NCBI GenBank assembly: GCA_934281515.1
Contig: CAKQXG010000004.1
Coordinates: 1 to 46,896, forward strand
DNA: 46,896 nucleotides
Source: an uncultured Clostridia bacterium
Lineage (GTDB): Bacteria; Bacillota; Clostridia; Christensenellales; CAG-314
Direction of reading: 5' to 3'
Shown here: positions 17,746-27,116 of the stretch, piece by piece
How positions within the stretch are numbered: the first letter of the stretch is position 1
How the letters are laid out: every line of letters begins with the position of its first letter
Notes under the pieces: model-generated
Told to the model about the DNA's origin: nothing
The model's input: only the letters and a program-made list of their open reading frames with translations
The model's database searches: none
Translations under genes and position numbers: made by a program

Positions 17746-18405
17746 CTAGTCTTCGGTGTACCTGTCGAGAACAACAACTTCGGTTGACTCGTTTTGCGGA
17801 ACGTCGTCAAGGCGCAATGTGTCGGTACCGGCTTGTTTTACATTCCAGCCGTTGGCAACGCACTCCGACAGAAAATCCGACAGCGGATCGAGCGTAAACT
17901 TGTGCAAGTCGGTCATGTAGTGCATCGGCACCACAATCCTCGGAGAGATTTGCCTGACATACTCTGCCGCACCCTTGGCGTCGACGGTGTACACTCCGCC
18001 CACAGGCAACAGCAACACGTCGCAACCCTTTGTCGCACGCACTACGTTGTCGTCCACAAAACCGACGTCGCCCATATGCACCACCTTGATGCCGTCCACA
18101 AGGAAGCAAAACACGATGTCTGCGCCGCGTTTGGCGCCCTTCACTTCGTCGTGCCACGTTTCGACGGTGCTTATCGCTATGTCATCCGCCGCGCAAGCAA
18201 CCTTGCCGTCCAGCATGGCGTAGCCACCGACAATGCGGTCGGTACAGTCGTGATCGGCGTGGTGATGGCTGATTGTAACCACGTCGGTACGCGTGGCAGG
18301 CATGTCGAACCCGACCATATTGCCGTCAAACGGATCGCAAACAATGGTTGTACCTGCATCGCTTATCAGCCTGAAACAAGAGTGTCCGAAGTACTGTAAA
18401 CGCAT
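17746..18405 (-). CDS. MBL-fold metal-dependent hydrolase (UlaG/UPF0173-like)
   Basis: A 219-residue metallo-beta-lactamase-fold enzyme. It shows RLQYFGHSCFRL at the N-terminus, the metal motif HHHADHD near residue 60, an Asp in HMGDVGF, and a late His in VVPMHYMTD. This layout is that of the UlaG/YtkL-type hydrolases, some of which act on lactones or phosphodiesters. The C-terminal third is slightly longer than in UPF0173 members. ATG 18405 follows GGGAGG. It is divergent from the dehydrogenase-like gene, with separate promoters in the 230-bp gap. Confidence 0.88.
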   Translation of the reverse strand: MRLQYFGHSCFRLISDAGTTIVCDPFDGNMVGFDMPATRTDVVTISHHHADHDCTDRIVGGYAMLDGKVACAADDIAISTVETWHDEVKGAKRGADIVFCFLVDGIKVVHMGDVGFVDDNVVRATKGCDVLLLPVGGVYTVDAKGAAEYVRQISPRIVVPMHYMTDLHKFTLDPLSDFLSECVANGWNVKQAGTDTLRLDDVPQNESTEVVVLDRYTED

Positions 18406-18455
18406 AAAAAACCTCCCGTGCAGAGCCGAATATTGCTCTGCCAAGTAACATCGTT

Positions 18456-18484
18456 ATTTTACTTGTATTTGCGCAAATTGTCAA
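18456..18484 (-). promoter_or_regulatory. Promoter of the MBL hydrolase gene
   Basis: TTGACA (18484-18479), 17 bp, TAAAAT (18461-18456). Confidence 0.75.
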
Positions 18485-18552
18485 GCCCGACGGCAACTTA
18501 TGCGTAAAAACTGCCCATATACGCAAATATAGTAGATTTTTTTTGTTAAAAA

Positions 18553-18561
18553 TGGTATAAT
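18553..18561 (+). promoter_or_regulatory. Extended -10 promoter of the dehydrogenase-like gene
   Basis: TGG followed by TATAAT (18556-18561) with no good -35, about 70 nt before the ATG. Extended -10 promoters of this kind work without a strong -35. Confidence 0.6.
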
Positions 18562-18633
18562 ATATTTAGTTTTGTGTGCGGTTTGTAAATTCCGCATACG
18601 TATGGCTTTTTTTTGTGCCACGGAGGCTTTGCT

Positions 18634-19647
18634 ATGAAAGAATGGATATTGGACGAACCGCTTAAACTGCGATTGGAAGAGTCCGAACCGTCGATTTTGT
18701 CCGACGGAGAAATAAAAATAAAGGTGGAAGAGTTGTTGCTGACTTCCTCCGACCTTGCCATGTACACGGGGCAAAACAAGTGCAAAACGCCCATTGTGCT
18801 AGGGCGAAACGCCGTCGGCGTGGTAAGCGAAGTACACGACAAAAACTCCATGTTGCAGAAGATGGACCGCGTAGTTGTGGAGTCCTACGCTCCGTGCGAA
18901 GTTTGCACCGAATGTAAAAACGGTCAGTACAGCAAGTGCGCCAACATGGAAGAATTGGGACGCAACTGCGACGGCTTACTTAAAAACTTTGTCGACTTGC
19001 CCTACACCATGCTACACAAGTTGCCCGACAACCTGTCCAACGAACGCGCGTTGTACACAAGCTACGTTGCGTTTTGTCTCAACATCGTGGAAGAGCTTAA
19101 CCTGGAAAAGGGTCGGCACATCGCCATATTCAGCAGTACGCGCACCGGCATAATACTGGCGCAGTTGCTCGCCTACTACCAGGCAATACCCATCTACATA
19201 AGCGAACGCGAAGATTTGCTCAACCTGGCTCGGGAGAATGGCATATTTTACTGTTTCAACCCGAACGAAGTGACAATCGAGCGCGAAATAATGATGGTTA
19301 CGGGCGGACGTATGTGCAAGGAATTGGTATTTTTTACCAACAGCGACTTCCGCATGAAAGACGTATACGACAGCGCGGCACCCAACGCAAACATTTGCCT
19401 TGCAGGCAACAGCAACAAAGAGAGCAAACTGTCTGTGGCGCAGATCTGCCAGAAGCATCTCAACATATTTGGCGTGTACAACGGCGCAGGCAAGTATTCT
19501 TCGGCAATCAACATGCTTGTAACCGAGACGGTAAAGGTGGACGATTTCTTCGGCGATACGCTACGATTTGAAACGCTGGACCAACAATTGCCCAACTACA
19601 CGGTAGACGGTCTTGCCGCAAAATGCCCGATAATAAAAATAGATTAG
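18634..19647 (+). CDS. Zinc alcohol-dehydrogenase-like protein lacking catalytic zinc ligands
   Basis: A 337-residue member of the medium-chain dehydrogenase/reductase superfamily by layout: a GroES-like N-domain, a structural-zinc loop CEVCTECKNGQYSKC (about residues 88-102), a Rossmann part (HIAIFSSTRTGIILAQLL) and a C-terminal return. The catalytic zinc ligands are missing. The usual C-x-SD reads LTSSDLAMYTG, and the usual GHE reads GRN in VLGRNAVGVV. The GxGxxG turn is also altered (SSTRTG). Zinc-dependent alcohol oxidation is therefore unlikely; it may bind NAD(P) without that chemistry or have a new role. GGAGG lies 7 nt before ATG 18634. A family hairpin terminates it. Confidence 0.75.
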   Translation: MKEWILDEPLKLRLEESEPSILSDGEIKIKVEELLLTSSDLAMYTGQNKCKTPIVLGRNAVGVVSEVHDKNSMLQKMDRVVVESYAPCEVCTECKNGQYSKCANMEELGRNCDGLLKNFVDLPYTMLHKLPDNLSNERALYTSYVAFCLNIVEELNLEKGRHIAIFSSTRTGIILAQLLAYYQAIPIYISEREDLLNLARENGIFYCFNPNEVTIEREIMMVTGGRMCKELVFFTNSDFRMKDVYDSAAPNANICLAGNSNKESKLSVAQICQKHLNIFGVYNGAGKYSSAINMLVTETVKVDDFFGDTLRFETLDQQLPNYTVDGLAAKCPIIKID

Positions 19648-19659
19648 TAACATGCAACG

Positions 19660-19695
19660 TGGGGAGAAACCTTTTAACAAAAGCGTTTCTCCCCA
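19660..19695 (+). terminator. Terminator, member of the GGGGAGAAAC hairpin family
   Basis: TGGGGAGAAAC and GTTTCTCCCCA are joined through CTTTTAACAAAAG, 12 nt after the dehydrogenase-like stop. Confidence 0.75.
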
Positions 19696-19869
19696 TATTC
19701 GTTTACGAGAGCATCCGGTAAGGCTACATGCCCGACCACGCCGGAAAATATTTTTACATTACCGACATCGATTTGGGCTACGTTAAACGATTTACGGATA
19801 TATAACTTGCTTATTGCCACGGCAACACAGCGCAACGAGACGTTTAAGAAAACTTTCATTTATAGTGCG

Positions 19870-19875
19870 TATAAT
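19870..19875 (+). promoter_or_regulatory. -10 box of the YjdF-like gene
   Basis: A perfect TATAAT lies 35 nt before the ATG. The region at the -35 distance is poor, so strength or activator dependence is uncertain. Confidence 0.45.
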
Positions 19876-19909
19876 AATTGTCGACAATACACATCGGGAG
19901 AAAAATGTT

Positions 19910-20728
19910 ATGATTACTTACCTTAAACAACGCGCTTCGTCGAGCAGAGTGTTTGTCGGCTATCTCGGGGCGGTTGCGTTGGCTTGTTTTGGCTGTGCAA
20001 TCTACTTTTTTGTAGTGGGCATGGTACGCAACGCGGTGCTTGCCATATTTTGCGGTTTGCTGATATGCCCGGGGTTACTTGTGGCAGAGTACTTCTTGCA
20101 TCTGCGGCTTGCGCCCGTGTTTACGTTTCTGTTGACCCTGTTGTTTTGCGGCGGTCTTATGCTTGGACCGGGGTTCGACTTTTACTTCAAGTTTCCCAAC
20201 TGGGACGACATACTGCACACCGCATCGGGCTTGATATTTGCCTGCCTGGGTTACGCCATTGCCGACGGAATGATTGCAAAAAACATCAAGTACCGCCGCT
20301 TTTTGTGCTTTGCCACGGCAATCGCATTCAGCCTAGCCATTGCGCTGTTGTGGGAGATGTTCGAATACGCAGGTACCACTTTTTTGGGAATGGACATGCA
20401 AGAGGACGCCATCGTTTATCGTATACGCTCCTTTTTGCTTGCAGGCAGCCACAACGACATTGTGGAGCTTGACAAAATTACGCAAACCGTCATCTACTAC
20501 GGCAACGGGCAAACGTACACAATCGACGGCTACCTTGACATCGGCTTGTACGACACGCTGAATGACATGCTTGTGTGCCTGCTGGGCGCTTGCGCATTGC
20601 CGCTGCTGTACGGCATAGGTCGATTGTTCGGCAAGCACCCCGACAAATACCTTGTTCCAAGCCTTGTCGAACGTCCTGCCACGGTAACTTCCCTCGATGA
20701 CGCCGCTTGCGCCACCGCCGCCGAGTAA
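19910..20728 (+). CDS. Integral membrane protein of YjdF/DUF2238 type
   Basis: A 272-residue protein with about seven hydrophobic spans. The family signs are FPNWDDILHTASGLIFACLG (D-x-LH..SG), LLWEMFEYAG (WE.fE) and DTLNDMLVCLLGA near the C-terminus, the set of polar residues conserved in YjdF-like proteins. The function is not known. ATG 19910 has GGGAG upstream; the longer reading adds a non-hydrophobic leader and overlaps the -10. It is convergent with the GH3 gene, and two hairpins separate them. Confidence 0.75.
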   Translation: MITYLKQRASSSRVFVGYLGAVALACFGCAIYFFVVGMVRNAVLAIFCGLLICPGLLVAEYFLHLRLAPVFTFLLTLLFCGGLMLGPGFDFYFKFPNWDDILHTASGLIFACLGYAIADGMIAKNIKYRRFLCFATAIAFSLAIALLWEMFEYAGTTFLGMDMQEDAIVYRIRSFLLAGSHNDIVELDKITQTVIYYGNGQTYTIDGYLDIGLYDTLNDMLVCLLGACALPLLYGIGRLFGKHPDKYLVPSLVERPATVTSLDDAACATAAE

Positions 20729-20747
20729 TCCCCCAACCACCGAAGAA

Positions 20748-20775
20748 CGCACGACGACGTCGTGCGCTACTTTTT
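20748..20775 (+). terminator. Terminator of the YjdF-like gene
   Basis: The stem CGCACGA/TCGTGCG with a 5-nt loop is followed by TTTTT two bases later, 19 nt past the stop. Confidence 0.65.
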
Positions 20776-20837
20776 GCAAACGTATACTTTGTAATGAAGA
20801 ATAAACCTTTTTGATTTCGATTTTCCTTTGCTAGAAA

Positions 20838-20884
20838 AAATGCACCTCCGCGGTTTTGTGCAAACCCGAGGTGCATTTCGTTTT
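20838..20884. terminator. Bidirectional terminator between convergent genes
   Basis: An 11-bp stem AAATGCACCTC/GAGGTGCATTT encloses a second small stem GGTTT/AAACC. T-runs exist on both strands, so it can stop transcription from both sides. Confidence 0.82.
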
Positions 20885-21005
20885 TTGTCAAGTTGTAACG
20901 ACTGCGTTGCTGTTACACAAGTTTTTCGTTTCGTAGCGTCGATGTGCCTTGGGATAAACAATTATCGACGTATATCTCTACTTTACCAAATATACACCCG
21001 ACCAA

Positions 21006-23879
21006 TTACTCGCCTTGGCGACGATGCATCTTTTTGTATACGACGACGCTCCACAGCGCACAGCCACCGACAACTACGACGTCTATGCCTGCCAGAATAA
21101 ATATCCACCACGGGAACACGTCCGTTTTGGTACCGATAGCCGAACTCATGTCCAGACCTTGCGCCGTTGCCTTGATGTACTTGGTGTTGATTGTCGCATA
21201 CAAAATGTTTTTTGTCGACTTCTGCAATGCCTTGACTGCGGTTGCGCTTGTCATGTCGGTAAGGTCGCCTGCTTTGCCGCCCGGGAACAGTTTGAGGTCA
21301 TTGCCGCAACGGATAAACTCGTCCTCGTCCATAGCGTTGTTTGCGCAATAGTAGTCGGATATTACCATACCCTTGAAGCCCCACTCGTTGCGCAACACTT
21401 CGGTATTCATTGCGTAGCTACCGCTGGCACGTACCGAGCCAACGCGATTGTATGCCGTCATGATTCCGTTGGCTTCGCCCAGCTTTACGGCATACTCAAA
21501 CGGTTTTAGATAAATCTCGCGGAAGGCTTGTTCCGTCGTCCAGGTATACTTGCCGCTACGTTCCGGTTCGGTTTCGGCAAGAGCAAAGTGCTTGGTAAAG
21601 CAATACAATCCCTTTTCGGTTGCGCCCTTGATAACGTAGGATATCATTTTGCCCGACAGCACCGGGTCCTCGCTGAGATATTCGAAGTTACGTCCCGAAA
21701 AAGGCGAACGATGTATATCGCAGGCAGGTCCGTACCAGCCGTCAACAGACGCTTCTTCCGCCTCGGCTCCCACCGCCAATCCGAATTGATATGCCATTTT
21801 CCAGTTCCATGTAGACGCAATCAATGTTTCGCACGGGTAGTTTGTTGCATAGCCCGACGCCATACTTGCCATAGATTTGTTGAAACCGCTAGGCCCGTCG
21901 GCATGGTTGGTTGCAGGCTTTTGTATTGCAGGTATCGCCACCGTACCCCAACCGCCGTTCATGCACAATGTTGCCATTTGTTGCACCGTCAGTTGGCTGA
22001 CAAGTTGCTCCCAAATCGGGTCATCGTAGTCGCATCCGAACACATCGTACACGGTGTAGCTTGTTTCTCTGCTGCCGGTTACGGGCATTTCGTCGTCGGG
22101 GTTGACCTTGGGCGCATTCATTTCGTAGGATTTTTTGATAAACTCACTCGAAAAACTACGTGTTTCCGTGACTTGGGGGAATGTACCCTTGAAGTCGGCG
22201 CGCGACATATACCTGATGTTGCAACCTGCGTCGCTTCCGTCGATGGAATAGGCAAATCCATCGTTTGACATCGCTTGCTCTACATATGTGCTTGTTGCGC
22301 CCGAAGTTGAATTTGTGTAGGTTGTAAAACGGTTTGTCACCGTGTAACCCGTAACGGGATCGCTTTCAAAGCGTACGTCGACGGGTAAATTATACTTAAA
22401 CTCGCCCTTGCTTCCGTCGGACAGTTCGCAAACGGTGTGACTGTCGTTACGCAAAGACAACGTATAACTGCCCTTTTCCGCTTCGTATCCCATAAAACCG
22501 TTGTTGTTGGCGTCGTACACATCGTAACTTGCCATGTCGTACAAGGTAGCGGACAACTCCAACAATTCGCCCTGTCCGGGGTTTAATACCGCCGTCTTGG
22601 CAAATGCAACCAACTTGACTGAAGGCTTTTCGATACCGCCGCGGTTGTAAGGCGCAGTAGCATACAATTGCACCACTTCCTGACCTTTAACAGTACCTGT
22701 ATTTGTAACAAACACCTTTATTGTGACGGTAGAATCCTTGTCGAGCTTGCCGCCGTTTGCAATGCTGACTTCTTCTACCGACCATTCGAACGAAGTGTAG
22801 CTAAGTCCGTACCCGAACGGGTATTGCACCACGCCGTCGTATCCTTTGCCGTATTGATTGTCGACGTTGTCCCAGTAGTTTTCCGCGTCGGCGGTTTCGT
22901 ACCAGTAGTAGCCGATGTAAATGTTTTCGGCGTAGTCGATGTATCCGCCTTGCGGAATAGACTTGGTTCCGTGCGCACCGCTGTTTACGTAGGTTGCCGC
23001 CGTCGTAAAATCGTATGCCCAAGCGTCGACCGTTCGTCCCGACGGGGTCACTTCGCCGGTCAGAATACCGCCGATAGCTTCCGCAGCGTTGTTGCCGGGC
23101 AAATACATGACGAGAGCGGCGTCAATGTCGTCGTTTTGCAAAAAGCCGATTTCCATAACGTTACCCGTATTGAGTACGACAATCACTTTGTCAAATGCCG
23201 CCGTCACCTTGCCCAGCATATACTCTTCTTCTCGGGCAAGTTGCAAGTAATGTCTGTCGTCGACTGTTTTGCCGTTGACGGTTTGCGACATCGGCGCGTC
23301 GTAGCCCTCACCGAGTACACGCCCGATAACGACAACGGCCGTATCGGAAAATTCCTTTGCGGAGGCAATCAATTCGTCACTATAAAAGTCGTTAGGCGCT
23401 TCATAAATATTGATGTCATTGTTGACAATTCCGCGGTCGCGCACAGGGGTCAATTGGTTGTACGCCGAGGCAAGATCTTCGTTGATTTCTATTCCTGCCA
23501 TGCGCAATGCGCTGTAAAAACTTACCTGTCCGTCGGCTGCGCGACAACCGCCGCCCGAGCCGTGTCCTTGGTAGATAAAGCAGGTGTCGCAACCGCCCTT
23601 GCCGAATACGTTTACCTTTATTTTGCCATCGGCATCCTTGGTAAGCGGCAACGCATTGTTGTCGTTTTTAAGCAAGGTTATGCCCTCTTCGGCAATGTCG
23701 GTAGCAAGAGCAGTAGCCGCCTTTGCCACCTCCGACGTAGGGTCGAGGTCTATGCCGCCGCCACACAAAGCGGCGGTAATTACTCCGTTGAAGTGATACG
23801 CCACAAAGTTGAGCGCAACCATCAACATCACGACAAGCAACGCCAACGACCAATGTAGCGTAGCAATATGTTTCTTCAT
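21006..23879 (-). CDS. Membrane-anchored, circularly permuted GH3 beta-glucosidase-type enzyme
   Basis: A 957-residue glycoside hydrolase with domains in swapped order. An N-terminal membrane span (about 10-30) is followed by the GH3 C-terminal alpha/beta domain (about 50-340, with EEGITLLKNDNNALPL at its start), an Fn3-like domain (about 370-480), a linker, then the TIM-barrel domain (about 590-880). The barrel carries the nucleophile Asp842 in GFKGMVISDYY and the KHFALAETEPER region. A C-terminal span (about 924-945) anchors the other end. The permuted order is known from rumen Ruminococcus and Butyrivibrio enzymes. It should release glucose or related sugars from beta-linked oligosaccharides. 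It follows the CBM lipoprotein gene by 19 nt. AAGGAG precedes ATG 23879. Confidence 0.92.
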   Translation of the reverse strand: MKKHIATLHWSLALLVVMLMVALNFVAYHFNGVITAALCGGGIDLDPTSEVAKAATALATDIAEEGITLLKNDNNALPLTKDADGKIKVNVFGKGGCDTCFIYQGHGSGGGCRAADGQVSFYSALRMAGIEINEDLASAYNQLTPVRDRGIVNNDINIYEAPNDFYSDELIASAKEFSDTAVVVIGRVLGEGYDAPMSQTVNGKTVDDRHYLQLAREEEYMLGKVTAAFDKVIVVLNTGNVMEIGFLQNDDIDAALVMYLPGNNAAEAIGGILTGEVTPSGRTVDAWAYDFTTAATYVNSGAHGTKSIPQGGYIDYAENIYIGYYWYETADAENYWDNVDNQYGKGYDGVVQYPFGYGLSYTSFEWSVEEVSIANGGKLDKDSTVTIKVFVTNTGTVKGQEVVQLYATAPYNRGGIEKPSVKLVAFAKTAVLNPGQGELLELSATLYDMASYDVYDANNNGFMGYEAEKGSYTLSLRNDSHTVCELSDGSKGEFKYNLPVDVRFESDPVTGYTVTNRFTTYTNSTSGATSTYVEQAMSNDGFAYSIDGSDAGCNIRYMSRADFKGTFPQVTETRSFSSEFIKKSYEMNAPKVNPDDEMPVTGSRETSYTVYDVFGCDYDDPIWEQLVSQLTVQQMATLCMNGGWGTVAIPAIQKPATNHADGPSGFNKSMASMASGYATNYPCETLIASTWNWKMAYQFGLAVGAEAEEASVDGWYGPACDIHRSPFSGRNFEYLSEDPVLSGKMISYVIKGATEKGLYCFTKHFALAETEPERSGKYTWTTEQAFREIYLKPFEYAVKLGEANGIMTAYNRVGSVRASGSYAMNTEVLRNEWGFKGMVISDYYCANNAMDEDEFIRCGNDLKLFPGGKAGDLTDMTSATAVKALQKSTKNILYATINTKYIKATAQGLDMSSAIGTKTDVFPWWIFILAGIDVVVVGGCALWSVVVYKKMHRRQGE

Positions 23880-23898
23880 ACAAACTCCTTAGTAAAAC

Positions 23899-26800
23899 TT
23901 ACTCCGCCGCGCCGACGGTGATTGTAAAGCAGTCCCAGTTGGGGCAACTTGTAAGCACTTCGATGACAAGCACGTTGTCGCCTTGGTTGAGATTAAGTCC
24001 GCTTATGGTTGCGGTAGTCCATTGGTGCCAGGCTCCGTTCCAAGGCACGGTGTAACCGGAAGTGATTTCTTGCCCGTTCCAGGTGATTTTGATTGCGGTA
24101 TCGAGCGGTTGTTCTGCGCCGTTTCCGCTGGACACAACAAATCCGAGAGTGATATTTTTAATAGCCACGGTACTGTTGACAGTAAATCCGAATTTGTTGC
24201 CGGGTACGCCAAGACTACCTACAGACAAGCCGTTGCTTGTTACCGAGTCGGGGCGTTCGAAGTTGGGCGTGGTTGCAAGATTGTTGAAGTTTTTGCATTT
24301 GCTGTAATCGAGGCTTTCGGCTTCTACCGTGTAAGTTGCAGCCTCGTCGGAAGTAATTTCCAGCTTGGTTGCGTACTCTTCCTTGTAACCGCCGTTTACT
24401 TGCAACACAAAGTAGTCTATGTTGGGACAACCATTGCCGACAACTTCGATGACAAGTTGGTTTTTGCCTTCGACCAGTTGCAGGTTGTCAAGCACTGCGT
24501 CGCTCCAACGGAACCAATAGTTGGCTTCGGGGAATTCGCACGTGTGACCTGATTTTACTTCAGCGCCGTTCCACGTAATTTTGAGCAACTCGTCCATGTT
24601 TTGCGGACAAGCGTCGCCTGCCGACACGTGCATGACTATTTTCAGTTGAGTGGAAACTTTACTCGTTACGGCAAAACCGAACTTGTTGCCCTTGGTACCC
24701 AAGGACGAACGGCACAATCCGTTACTTGCGTTTTCCGTGCCTTCGTCACGAGAACCGGGTGCGCCTGTGTAATTTACGCCGCCTACGGCTTCGCCTTCAA
24801 TTTTGTACTCTTTGTTTTCGTCGGTTTCAATCGTGCGGATAGGTTCGTAGCTTACGCATTGGCACTTGTCGGCGCATACTTCTTCCGAACAATCCTTGTT
24901 TGTGCATTTGCCACAGACCGGACATTTGCTTTCGCATTGATGTTCGGGCTGTACAATTTCCGCTCCGGTAACTTCCAGCGTAAAGTAGTCAATATTAGGA
25001 CATCCGCTTATTATTTCTATTTTAAGCAGATTTTCGCCTGCGATAAGTTGCAATCCGTCTACAACGGCGTCGCTCCAACGGAACCAGTAGTTAGCCTCGG
25101 GGAATTCGCACGTGTGACCTGTTTTTACTTCAACTCCGTTCCATGTGATCTTCAATATCTCGTCCAAGTTTTGCGGAGCGGGAATACCTGCCGAAACACG
25201 CATCGTCAACTTAATTGTAGCGTTTACCTTGCTGTTGACGTAAAATCCGAAGAATGCGCCCGGCACACTCAACGACGAACGGCACGAACCGCCGCTTGCC
25301 GAGTCTACGTTTTCGTCGCGTGATCCGGGAACCTTGCTGTAATTGATACCGCCGTTGGCTTCGGCTTCTATCTTGTATTCGCCGTTGCCTTCCACTTGAA
25401 CCAAAGTAGAGTACTTAAAGCAATCGCACTTGGCCACGCAAGCGTCCTCGATACATTGCTTGTTTGTGCATTTGCCGCATTCGGGACATTTGCTGTTACA
25501 CTCGTGAGTAGGCGTAGGATCGTCGTCGGTTGTCACGATAAACTGTACGTAGTCGAAGTTGAACGTACCTAAAAGTACTTCAAATTCCAATACCGTTTCG
25601 CCTTTTTTAAGTTCAAGACCGCCTATGGCAACGTTTTCGTATTGATGCCATACCGTCGGCCAAACGAGAGTGTGATTGGTTTTGACAACCTGCCCGCCCC
25701 ATGTAATTTTGGTTTGCGTGTCTATCTCCTGATCGCCGGGGAGGCCGTTTGCAACACGCAAAACAATTTTAAGTTTAGCGTCGATTGTACTGCTTACCTT
25801 CAAACCGAATCTGTTGCCTACCGCGCTGAGCGAACCTACGGAAACGATATCTCCGTTAGTTTCGATGCTGGGTTTTTTCATCGGGTTGTTGGAGTTTTTG
25901 CAGTCGGAATAGTCCAGACTTTCAGCCTCCACCTTGTACGTGCCGGGAGCTGTAATTTCCGCAAAAACTTCGTAATTTTTAGGTTCGACGGGTTTATCTT
26001 CGACTTTCGGAGGAATTTCTTCTTCACCGGTCGGATTGACAATAAGATAGAAACAGTCGTAGTTTGCGCCTATACCGGAAACGATATCGACAACAAATTC
26101 GTTGGTACCTTTTTGCAATTTAAGACCCTTGAAGTAGGCACTTTGCCAATTGAAGAAGTTAGTCGTCGTTGTGTCCCATTTAAGCACTGCGCCCGAGTAA
26201 ATAATGTTCGTATTCCAAAAATATGCTGTCGTCACGTCAAGTTCGTGATCGGCAGAAACGGCTGCCGCACGTGCCACGATGGTAAGGTCCGCCTCGACGT
26301 CGCTCTCTACGGTAAATCCGAAGTAGTTTATTGCCAAACTAAGTCCGCCAACCGACAGGCCGTTGCTTGCCGTACCGCAACTTTCTATGCTGGGCAAGCG
26401 CGATTGGTCGTTGGAATTTTTGCAGTGGGAGTAGTCAAGACTTTCCGCTTCCACCGTATATATAGCGTTGTCGGCGGTTTTTATTTCCAACTGCTTATCG
26501 TCGATTTTTTCACTTACGGCAATGGAGAACATCGACACTTTGCCGTTGTACATCACGGTAACGGCTTTGTCCGAACGTTTAAGCGGCTCGGTTTTGTCCC
26601 ACGTGTAGCCTGTTACGACTTCGGTGGTTTTGTCGCTGTACGTAGCCGTAACCACCATGCCCGTCGGATCAAATGTGTCGCCCACCTTGTAACAAGTTTT
26701 GTTCGGCTTGGTGGTTACGCTTATGCGGACAAGTTGTTTTTCGGCAGTACATTGGCACTTGTCCTTGGGGTCGGTGTGTACCTTGCACTTCGGGTCGGTA

Positions 26801-26931
26801 CACTTGTGGCACGTAGGACACTCGGCCGTGCATTCGGAGCCTTGTTTGTCGCAAGCGACGGCAAGACATGCCGACAACACCAACACCGCTACCAATGCCA
26901 ACAATGCAACTAGTTTGGTTGTTCGTTTCAT
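23899..26931 (-). CDS. Lipoprotein with Ig-like domain, five CBM6/35-like modules and Cys-rich links
   Basis: A 1010-residue cell-surface lipoprotein (lipobox LAVACDKQ). An N-terminal Cys cluster (ECPTCHKCTDPKC) is followed by a Big_3-like Ig domain (about 68-140: YKVGDTFDPTGMVV). Five carbohydrate-binding-like modules come next, each opening with YTVEAESLDYS or YKIEAEANGG and containing KITWNG and a closing NIDYF or equivalent. Modules 3 and 4 are each preceded by a repeated Cys cluster of the type SKCPECGKCTNKQC plus KCDC, probably a metal- or disulfide-stabilised knuckle. No catalytic domain is visible. It likely captures polysaccharide for the permuted GH3 enzyme encoded 19 nt downstream. 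GGAGG precedes ATG 26931. Confidence 0.88.
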   Translation of the reverse strand: MKRTTKLVALLALVAVLVLSACLAVACDKQGSECTAECPTCHKCTDPKCKVHTDPKDKCQCTAEKQLVRISVTTKPNKTCYKVGDTFDPTGMVVTATYSDKTTEVVTGYTWDKTEPLKRSDKAVTVMYNGKVSMFSIAVSEKIDDKQLEIKTADNAIYTVEAESLDYSHCKNSNDQSRLPSIESCGTASNGLSVGGLSLAINYFGFTVESDVEADLTIVARAAAVSADHELDVTTAYFWNTNIIYSGAVLKWDTTTTNFFNWQSAYFKGLKLQKGTNEFVVDIVSGIGANYDCFYLIVNPTGEEEIPPKVEDKPVEPKNYEVFAEITAPGTYKVEAESLDYSDCKNSNNPMKKPSIETNGDIVSVGSLSAVGNRFGLKVSSTIDAKLKIVLRVANGLPGDQEIDTQTKITWGGQVVKTNHTLVWPTVWHQYENVAIGGLELKKGETVLEFEVLLGTFNFDYVQFIVTTDDDPTPTHECNSKCPECGKCTNKQCIEDACVAKCDCFKYSTLVQVEGNGEYKIEAEANGGINYSKVPGSRDENVDSASGGSCRSSLSVPGAFFGFYVNSKVNATIKLTMRVSAGIPAPQNLDEILKITWNGVEVKTGHTCEFPEANYWFRWSDAVVDGLQLIAGENLLKIEIISGCPNIDYFTLEVTGAEIVQPEHQCESKCPVCGKCTNKDCSEEVCADKCQCVSYEPIRTIETDENKEYKIEGEAVGGVNYTGAPGSRDEGTENASNGLCRSSLGTKGNKFGFAVTSKVSTQLKIVMHVSAGDACPQNMDELLKITWNGAEVKSGHTCEFPEANYWFRWSDAVLDNLQLVEGKNQLVIEVVGNGCPNIDYFVLQVNGGYKEEYATKLEITSDEAATYTVEAESLDYSKCKNFNNLATTPNFERPDSVTSNGLSVGSLGVPGNKFGFTVNSTVAIKNITLGFVVSSGNGAEQPLDTAIKITWNGQEITSGYTVPWNGAWHQWTTATISGLNLNQGDNVLVIEVLTSCPNWDCFTITVGAAE

Positions 26932-27053
26932 ATTGTTCCTCCGATGTTTTTTTGTAACGACATACAGTTATGCTTCCTAGTGCGCGCAGCCCTTACTGCG
27001 CTTTTTTTGCAAAAATTAGGACGCATAGACCCGTTTTGCCGTCTATTGCGCCC

Positions 27054-27059
27054 AATATA
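27054..27059 (-). promoter_or_regulatory. -10 box of the CBM-GH3 operon
   Basis: TATATT on the minus strand, about 120 nt before the lipoprotein ATG. There is no good -35; the operator-like element starts 22 bp upstream, as expected of an activator-dependent promoter. Confidence 0.55.
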
Positions 27060-27081
27060 CATCAAACAAGTTTGCTTTTCT

Positions 27082-27116
27082 ACAACTTCGGCACAAACTT
27101 ACAAAAATGCAACACA
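27082..27116. promoter_or_regulatory. Operator-like element upstream of the CBM-GH3 operon (copy 1)
   Basis: A 35-bp sequence containing GGCACAAACTT and GCAACACA is 30/35 identical to 29723-29757 upstream of the small-protein/LytTR unit. Within it ACAACTT and ACAAACTT recur at one helical turn. It is a candidate binding site for the LytTR regulator encoded nearby. The remainder of the gap 26932-27258 holds nothing else I can identify. Confidence 0.65.

Noticed and set aside
25642..26913. 423-residue open frame opposite the CBM lipoprotein
   Set aside because: Repeats in it mirror the CBM modules on the other strand, and no start signals are present.
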